Shown: positions 8,042 to 11,488 of the stretch, one piece after another
How the letters are laid out: every line of letters starts with the position of its first letter
How positions within the stretch are numbered: the stretch's first letter is position 1
Source of the DNA: Acidimicrobiaceae bacterium
GTDB lineage: Bacteria > Actinomycetota > Acidimicrobiia > Acidimicrobiales > RAAP-2
Direction of reading: 5' to 3'
DNA: 11,488 bases
NCBI GenBank assembly: GCA_003151555.1
Contig: PLXU01000130.1
Span: 11,512-22,999 of the forward strand
The notes under the pieces: generated by a model
The model's input: only the letters and a program-made list of their open reading frames with translations
Told to the model about the DNA's origin: nothing
Databases searched by the model: none
Made by a program: the position numbers and the translations under genes

Positions 8042-8782
8042 TCAGGCGAGGGTGCGGCCGAGGAATTCGTAGATGACGGCCCACGCTTCGACAGCCGTCT
8101 CCGGTCGGTAACTGGGGCGGCCGACCCAGAAGAACGCGTGGCCCGCGCCCTCGTAAGAGTGGAATTCGAACTCCTTGCCGGCGTCGGTGAGGGCTCGTTC
8201 CAGGACGCCAACCTGATCGGGCGTCGGGTTCTTGTCGTCGGCGCCGAAGAGACCGAGCAGCGGGGCCGAAAGATTCGGCGTCTCGCCGACGATGGCCTTG
8301 AACTTGAACGGCATGTCGGCGGGGGCGTCTAAAGTCACGAAGGCTCCGTAGCAGTCGATGACCGCGTCGAGGTCGAGGCGGCAGCCGGCCAGGAAGGACT
8401 GGCGACCTCCCGAGCAGTAGCCGATCGACGCCACCCTGCCGTTGGCGTGGGGTAGCGACTTGAGGTGTCGCATCGCCGCGTCGACGTCGCCGACGAGGCG
8501 CTCGTCGGGCACGCCTCCGTTCGCCCGCACGACGGCGGCGGCGTCGTCGGGGCTCGCGCCGGGCGCTTCGCGCGAGTAGAGATTTGGCATCAGGGCGTTG
8601 TAGCCGTGGGCCGCGAAGTCGCGGCAGATCTCCTTGGTGGCGTCGTCGTAGCCGGGCATGTGGTGAATCACAACGATGGATCCAACCCGGTCGACGTCGG
8701 TGGGCTGGGCGAGGTAGGCCTCGATCTCGTCGCCACCGTGACCGATGATTGAGATGGTGTCGGCGACCAGGTTGTGCGTCAT
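8042..8782 (-). CDS. dienelactone hydrolase family alpha/beta hydrolase
   Basis: This 246-aa cytosolic hydrolase belongs to the carboxymethylenebutenolidase-like family, which opens lactones or cleaves small esters. The catalytic triad is visible: nucleophile Cys123 in GYCSGG (121-126), Asp182 or Asp183 in FGADDKNPTP (179-188), and His215 in EGAGHAFF (211-218). The N-terminal IVVIHHMPGYDD (36-47) contributes the oxyanion-hole region. Length is normal for the family. ATG 8782 is supported by a strong Shine-Dalgarno, GAAGGAAG, seven bases upstream, and a TATAGAAT promoter-like element further up. It leads a two-gene unit with the DUF6295-like gene. There is no aromatic-degradation gene nearby, so the physiological substrate is open. 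A decayed fragment of a related gene lies at 4881-5084. Confidence 0.92.
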   Translation of the reverse strand: MTHNLVADTISIIGHGGDEIEAYLAQPTDVDRVGSIVVIHHMPGYDDATKEICRDFAAHGYNALMPNLYSREAPGASPDDAAAVVRANGGVPDERLVGDVDAAMRHLKSLPHANGRVASIGYCSGGRQSFLAGCRLDLDAVIDCYGAFVTLDAPADMPFKFKAIVGETPNLSAPLLGLFGADDKNPTPDQVGVLERALTDAGKEFEFHSYEGAGHAFFWVGRPSYRPETAVEAWAVIYEFLGRTLA

Positions 8783-8813
8783 GTTGTGTCTTCCTTCGTG
8801 AGCGGTGACCTCG

Positions 8814-8821
8814 ATTCTATA
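8814..8821 (-). promoter_or_regulatory. TATAGAAT -10-like element upstream of the dienelactone hydrolase
   Basis: On the minus strand TATAGAAT lies 31 bases before the hydrolase ATG and stands out as an AT-rich island in GC-rich surroundings. It fits a -10 box read as TATAGA or TAGAAT. No convincing -35 hexamer is present upstream, so the element may rely on an activator or an alternative sigma factor. Confidence 0.4.
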
Positions 8822-8835
8822 AATCTCGGGCGAGT

Positions 8836-8998
8836 TTGCCGACCGGCGGCACCGGGTTTTCGCCCCGGGACCTGACTCTCGAAGCCACGTTGATGGTGCT
8901 CGAACGTGAAGTACTGGGTCCGGCCGACGCCATGCGCCTCACGAACCCCTTGGGCCGACCCTCGCGGGCGAGGGCGGGCAGCGTCACCCGCCCGAGAT
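8836..8998 (+). pseudogene. remnant of a MogA/MoaB-family molybdopterin adenylyltransferase gene
   Basis: The plus-strand frame from 8836 reads LPTGGTGFSPRDLTLEATLM and continues VLEREVLGPADAMRL. This matches the MogA/MoaB signature (TTGGTG..PRD.TPEAT..VLEREVPG..EAMR), which forms the molybdopterin-binding part of the protein. After about 40 residues the alignment breaks into NPLGRPSRARAGSVTR, which resembles the later LSRA.AG.RGRT segment with material missing. A stop lies upstream in frame at 8806-8808, and neither the N-terminal half nor the C-terminus is present. The fragment ends against the 3' end of moaD, facing it. It is therefore a decayed or truncated copy inside the cofactor cluster. 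A working mogA must lie elsewhere if the pathway is complete. Confidence 0.65.
8959..8993. terminator. two adjacent GC hairpins at the moaD 3' end
   Basis: CCCTCG/CGAGGG (8959-8964 with 8969-8974, loop CGGG) lies just past the moaD stop. GGGCGGG/CCCGCCC (8972-8978 with 8987-8993, loop of eight) straddles the stop codon. They share bases, so only one can form fully at a time. There is no T-tract, so they may act as a transcript end or RNase barrier rather than a classical intrinsic terminator. Confidence 0.35.
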
Positions 8999-9220
8999 GG
9001 GCGGCAACACCGCTATCTCGTCGAGGGGCCCCACGGCAACGGATCCTCGCGATGGTTCGCCGTTCATCCAGATCTGACTGATTGACAGCACGTCGGCGAA
9101 GTTCGACCCATAACGGGCCACCGCCTCTCGTAAGACCTCGTCTATGCTCAGGCCCCCGAATTCGCCGGTGGAGGCGCCCGCGGCCTCGCGCGCCGGGCCA
9201 AAGAGGACGAGCCGCGCCAC
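8984..9220 (-). CDS. moaD: molybdopterin synthase small (sulfur carrier) subunit MoaD
   Basis: This 78-aa ubiquitin-like protein has a C-terminus ending exactly in LPPISGG. The terminal Gly-Gly is activated as an acyl-adenylate and thiocarboxylated, then donates sulfur to precursor Z within the MoaD-MoaE synthase to make molybdopterin. The N-terminal MARLVLFGPAREAAG is the typical first beta strand and helix. The start is GTG 9220, whose first base is the last base of the moeA stop (TAGTG), so translation is coupled and no separate Shine-Dalgarno is needed. It is the last intact gene of the cluster on this strand. The MoeB-type activating enzyme is not in the window. Confidence 0.93.
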   Translation of the reverse strand: MARLVLFGPAREAAGASTGEFGGLSIDEVLREAVARYGSNFADVLSISQIWMNGEPSRGSVAVGPLDEIAVLPPISGG

Positions 9221-10449
9221 TAGTGGCTGAGTTCGCTGTTCAAGATCATCACGCGGGCTAGGTCGCCCGTGTGCAGACCCTCGCCATCGGGGATCATGGC
9301 GATGCCGTTCGCGTCGGCGACGGCGCTGAGCAGATGTGATCCCTGGCGCGACGCACGCACGACGTGGTGGCGCCCGTCATCGCTCGCGCGAAAGTCGACG
9401 TGCACCAGGTGGAGCTTGCCGTCGCGCTGCCTGGTCATGTCGCAGTCCAGCACCATATTCACGAGTGGTCGGTCCAGCAATTGATGTCCGGCCAGTCGAC
9501 GCAGGGCCGGACGCACGAACATTTCGAAACTGACTCGGGTCGAGACGGGATTGCCCGGCAGACCGAAGATGGGCGCACCGCACGGATCGGCCGTGCCGAA
9601 GGCGAAGGGTTTGCCCGGGCGCATGGCCACCTGCATCCAGCGGGCCCGGCTCGAGCAGACCTGAGCGAGCATGGTCTTGACGAAGTCGACGTCGCCCACG
9701 CTGACGCCGCCCGTCGCCACGACGGCGTCGCACTCGTCGACCCCGCGTTGTAATCGCTGGGTAATTTCGTCTTCACGGTCTCGCGCAATGCCTAGATCGA
9801 TCGGCGTGAAGCCCGACTGGCGCAGCAGCGCCAGCAACATGGGCCGGTTAACGTCGCGGATCTGACCGTACGCGAGCTTGTCTCCGGGACCAGCGAGCTC
9901 GTCGCCCGTTGAGAGCACGCCGACGCGGGGGCGCGGATGCACCATCAAGGAGGCGAGTCCCTGGCTCGCCAGCACCCCGATCTGGCTGCCACTCAACTCG
10001 CTGCCCGATTCAATGAGCAACTGACCCACGGCGACGTCGTCGCCCGGGTGGCGTACAAACTGCCCGGGAATGATGACTGGTTGGATTTGCACCGTTCCCC
10101 CGTCGAGGTCGACGGACGTCTCTTCGATCATGCAGACCGCGTCGGCCCCATCGGGGATGGCCGCTCCGGTCATGATGCGCATCGCCTCACCCGAGTGCAC
10201 GGAGCGACTTGCGACTTGGCCGGCCAAGACCGTGCCGGTCACTCGCAGCCGCACCGAACCGGTCGACGTGTCCTGCGCGCGCAGTGCGTAGCCGTCCATC
10301 GAGGAATTGCTGAAGCCCGGAACGGGTTCGGTGGCCACCACGCTCTCGCTCGCCACGCAGCCCAGCGCGTCGGCCAGCGCCCGCTCTACCGGCGCGAGCG
10401 CGTGAAGGGTCTCGAGCACGAACTCGCGGGCTTCACCAACTTGAATCAC
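9220..10449 (-). CDS. moeA: molybdopterin molybdotransferase MoeA
   Basis: This 409-aa enzyme inserts molybdate into adenylylated molybdopterin, releasing AMP. Typical segments are FSNSSMDGYAL (46-56), RHPGDDVAVGQ (133-143), STGDEL (180-185), TGGVSVGDVDFVK (246-258), MRPGKPFAFG (276-285) and GLPGNPVS (296-303). Together these cover the MoeA N-terminal, MoCF-like and C-terminal domains at full length (E. coli MoeA is 411 aa). The start is GTG 10449, because the protein then begins at the usual place and the codon overlaps the moaE stop as GTGA; the frame is open to 10569, but that part lies inside moaE and is arginine-rich filler. The 3' end overlaps moaD by one base. It is the middle gene of a coupled moaE-moeA-moaD unit. 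Confidence 0.95.
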   Translation of the reverse strand: MIQVGEAREFVLETLHALAPVERALADALGCVASESVVATEPVPGFSNSSMDGYALRAQDTSTGSVRLRVTGTVLAGQVASRSVHSGEAMRIMTGAAIPDGADAVCMIEETSVDLDGGTVQIQPVIIPGQFVRHPGDDVAVGQLLIESGSELSGSQIGVLASQGLASLMVHPRPRVGVLSTGDELAGPGDKLAYGQIRDVNRPMLLALLRQSGFTPIDLGIARDREDEITQRLQRGVDECDAVVATGGVSVGDVDFVKTMLAQVCSSRARWMQVAMRPGKPFAFGTADPCGAPIFGLPGNPVSTRVSFEMFVRPALRRLAGHQLLDRPLVNMVLDCDMTRQRDGKLHLVHVDFRASDDGRHHVVRASRQGSHLLSAVADANGIAMIPDGEGLHTGDLARVMILNSELSH

Positions 10450-10964
10450 GTGTCGTGCGCGCCGTTCACGCCCGTGACCGAGGCTACTTCGGGCACCTCG
10501 GCGACGTTCAGAATGTCTCGACCGTCCTGGCTCCACGCGGAGCCGCCCTCCCACAGTTCGCGTTTCCACATGGGTACGCAGTCCTTCACCGCGTCGATGC
10601 AGAACTGCGCCGCCTCGAAGGCCTCGTGCCGGTGGGGTGAGGAAACGGCGACGACCACCGCGGTCTCACGGAGCTCGACTCGTCCCGTTCGGTGGTGGAT
10701 GGCCACGGCGCCGAGCCTGGGCCAGCGGGTACGGGCCTCGGCGACGACCTCTCTCAGGCGCCCCATGGCCATCTCCTCACCCGTCTCGTACTCCAACGCC
10801 ACAATGTCGTCATGCTCGTGAGAGGTGTGTCGAACGGTGCCACAAAAGGTGACCACCGCCCCGCAGCTGGCCCGAGTGGCCCACGTCGTCAGTTCGTCGG
10901 CCGACAGGGATGACGGCGACAGGGCTACCCAGTCCAGGCTCGGCGACGGCTCCACGATGTGCAT
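10446..10964 (-). CDS. moaE: molybdopterin synthase catalytic (large) subunit MoaE
   Basis: This 172-aa protein is the large subunit of the MoaD2-MoaE2 complex that adds two sulfurs to precursor Z. Family segments are GAVVTFCGTVR (35-45), ALEYETGEEM (56-65), AIHHRTGRVEL (88-98), SSPHRHEAF (108-116) and DAVKDCVPMWKRE (124-136). Lys127 and Lys134 keep the spacing of the two catalytic lysines of E. coli MoaE (K119/K126). It has a short N-terminal extension compared with E. coli. ATG 10964 is the start; AGG lies immediately before it, too close for a good Shine-Dalgarno, so the start region may be leaderless or weakly initiated. It opens the overlapping moaE-moeA-moaD run. Confidence 0.94.
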   Translation of the reverse strand: MHIVEPSPSLDWVALSPSSLSADELTTWATRASCGAVVTFCGTVRHTSHEHDDIVALEYETGEEMAMGRLREVVAEARTRWPRLGAVAIHHRTGRVELRETAVVVAVSSPHRHEAFEAAQFCIDAVKDCVPMWKRELWEGGSAWSQDGRDILNVAEVPEVASVTGVNGAHDT

Positions 10965-11167
10965 CCTAGGGTCGCGGTCTCGGTAACTCGCTCGGCCCGT
11001 CGACTATCGGTTAACTTGCGACGCGACCAACGTGTTGGCTGCGGTGGCCCCCACTCCAACAGTTCGCTCGCCTGACCGATTCGGTAATCGTTCACGGCTC
11101 CTTGCCCGTTCGTGCAACGCGGCGCGGACCTCGAATGAATTTCGGGGCTGAGATAGGAGTTAAGGCG
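10965..11167. other. 203-base spacer between moaA and moaE
   Basis: I see no gene, strong hairpin or recognisable molybdenum-cofactor riboswitch here. On the minus strand TTGGTC followed after 16 bases by GATAGT is a very weak promoter candidate for moaE. The spacer length suggests that moaE-moeA-moaD may have its own promoter rather than relying on moaA read-through. Confidence 0.4.
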
Positions 11168-11488
11168 TTAGCCGCCGATCATTGACATCGAACGCGTCGG
11201 GCGCAGGAATCCCGGCTCATTGATAGCGTGACCCGGGAACTTTGCCCATACCGCCTGGCGCAGTAGTCGGGCGATCTCGTCGTCCGATCCTTCCGCGCGC
11301 AGCACGTCGCGCACCGTGTATTCGTCGTCGGAGAAGAGGCAGTTACGAAAGGATCCGTCGGCCGTCAGGCGCAGTCGATTGCACGTGCCGCAAAAGGGCT
11401 GGGTGACGCTGGAGATCATCCCAATCTCCCCGTGGCCGTCGGCGAATCGGAACCGCTGCGCGGGCGCCGGCCCGGCGAGGTCGCCCAC
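11168..11488 (-). CDS. moaA: GTP 3',8-cyclase MoaA, C-terminal part (5' end outside window)
   Basis: This is the C-terminal 106 residues of the radical-SAM enzyme that performs the first step of molybdenum-cofactor synthesis, converting GTP to 3',8-cyclo-GTP. The fragment carries the second 4Fe-4S cluster motif, FCGTCNRLRLTADG...RNC, with cysteines in C-x2-C-x13-C spacing (visible residues 33, 36, 50). It also has the substrate-binding arginines RLR between them and the C-terminal SMSMIGG whose Gly-Gly tail is essential in MoaA. The GTG at the window edge is not claimed as the start; the N-terminal radical-SAM CxxxCxxC half lies beyond base 11488. It is upstream of moaE on the same strand, separated by 203 bases. 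Confidence 0.94.
   Translation of the reverse strand: MGDLAGPAPAQRFRFADGHGEIGMISSVTQPFCGTCNRLRLTADGSFRNCLFSDDEYTVRDVLRAEGSDDEIARLLRQAVWAKFPGHAINEPGFLRPTRSMSMIGG

Noticed and set aside
10450..10569. 40-residue upstream extension of moeA
   Set aside because: It lies wholly inside moaE, is arginine-rich, and the GTGA overlap start gives a full-length MoeA.
9937..10821. Long plus-strand open frame opposite moeA/moaE
   Set aside because: It is antisense to two well-supported genes with low-complexity composition and no recognisable domain.
10965..11167. Molybdenum-cofactor riboswitch between moaA and moaE
   Set aside because: I could not find the expected multi-stem structure.

Overview
The window looks like a chromosomal segment of a high-GC bacterium, most likely an actinomycete-type organism (Actinomycetota, perhaps Acidimicrobiia). 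Signs are the GC-rich third codon positions, frequent GTG starts, 1-4 base gene overlaps, and a DUF6295-like small protein of a kind I associate with actinobacteria. The taxonomic call is an inference. There are no rRNA or tRNA genes, no CRISPR array, and no recognisable transposase or integrase.

Region 1 (1-4.7 kb). A 5'-truncated N-acyl-D-amino-acid deacylase overlaps by 4 bases a stand-alone NRPS-type adenylation enzyme, followed 63 bases later by a formyltransferase with an intact N/H/D catalytic triad. Converging on these from the minus strand is a translationally coupled pair: an AcpS-type phosphopantetheinyl transferase and a small free-standing carrier protein. Adenylation, formylation, carrier protein and PPTase are the activities found in formylating NRPS initiation modules (F-A-PCP), but here as separate proteins. 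This is the best candidate for an uncharacterised system.

Region 2 (4.7-6.0 kb). This stretch carries a perfect 30-bp palindrome just upstream of the preferred acpS start, a decayed dienelactone-hydrolase fragment, and a LicD/fukutin-like gene. The LicD-like gene's 5' end contains a perfect 25-bp inverted repeat interleaved with a 20-bp direct repeat, read here as a template-switch scar that inserted 14 codons in frame.

Region 3 (6.0-8.8 kb). A 566-aa acyl-CoA synthetase on the plus strand is followed, converging, by a two-gene minus-strand unit: dienelactone hydrolase then a DUF6295-like small protein. Both genes of that unit have good Shine-Dalgarno sequences.

Region 4 (8.8-11.5 kb). A molybdenum-cofactor cluster on the minus strand runs moaA (cut by the window edge), moaE, moeA, moaD. 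The last three overlap by 1-4 bases. Between moaD and the dienelactone hydrolase, on the plus strand, lies a decayed fragment of a MogA/MoaB-family protein. The two gene remnants suggest a locus with a history of duplication, loss and rearrangement.
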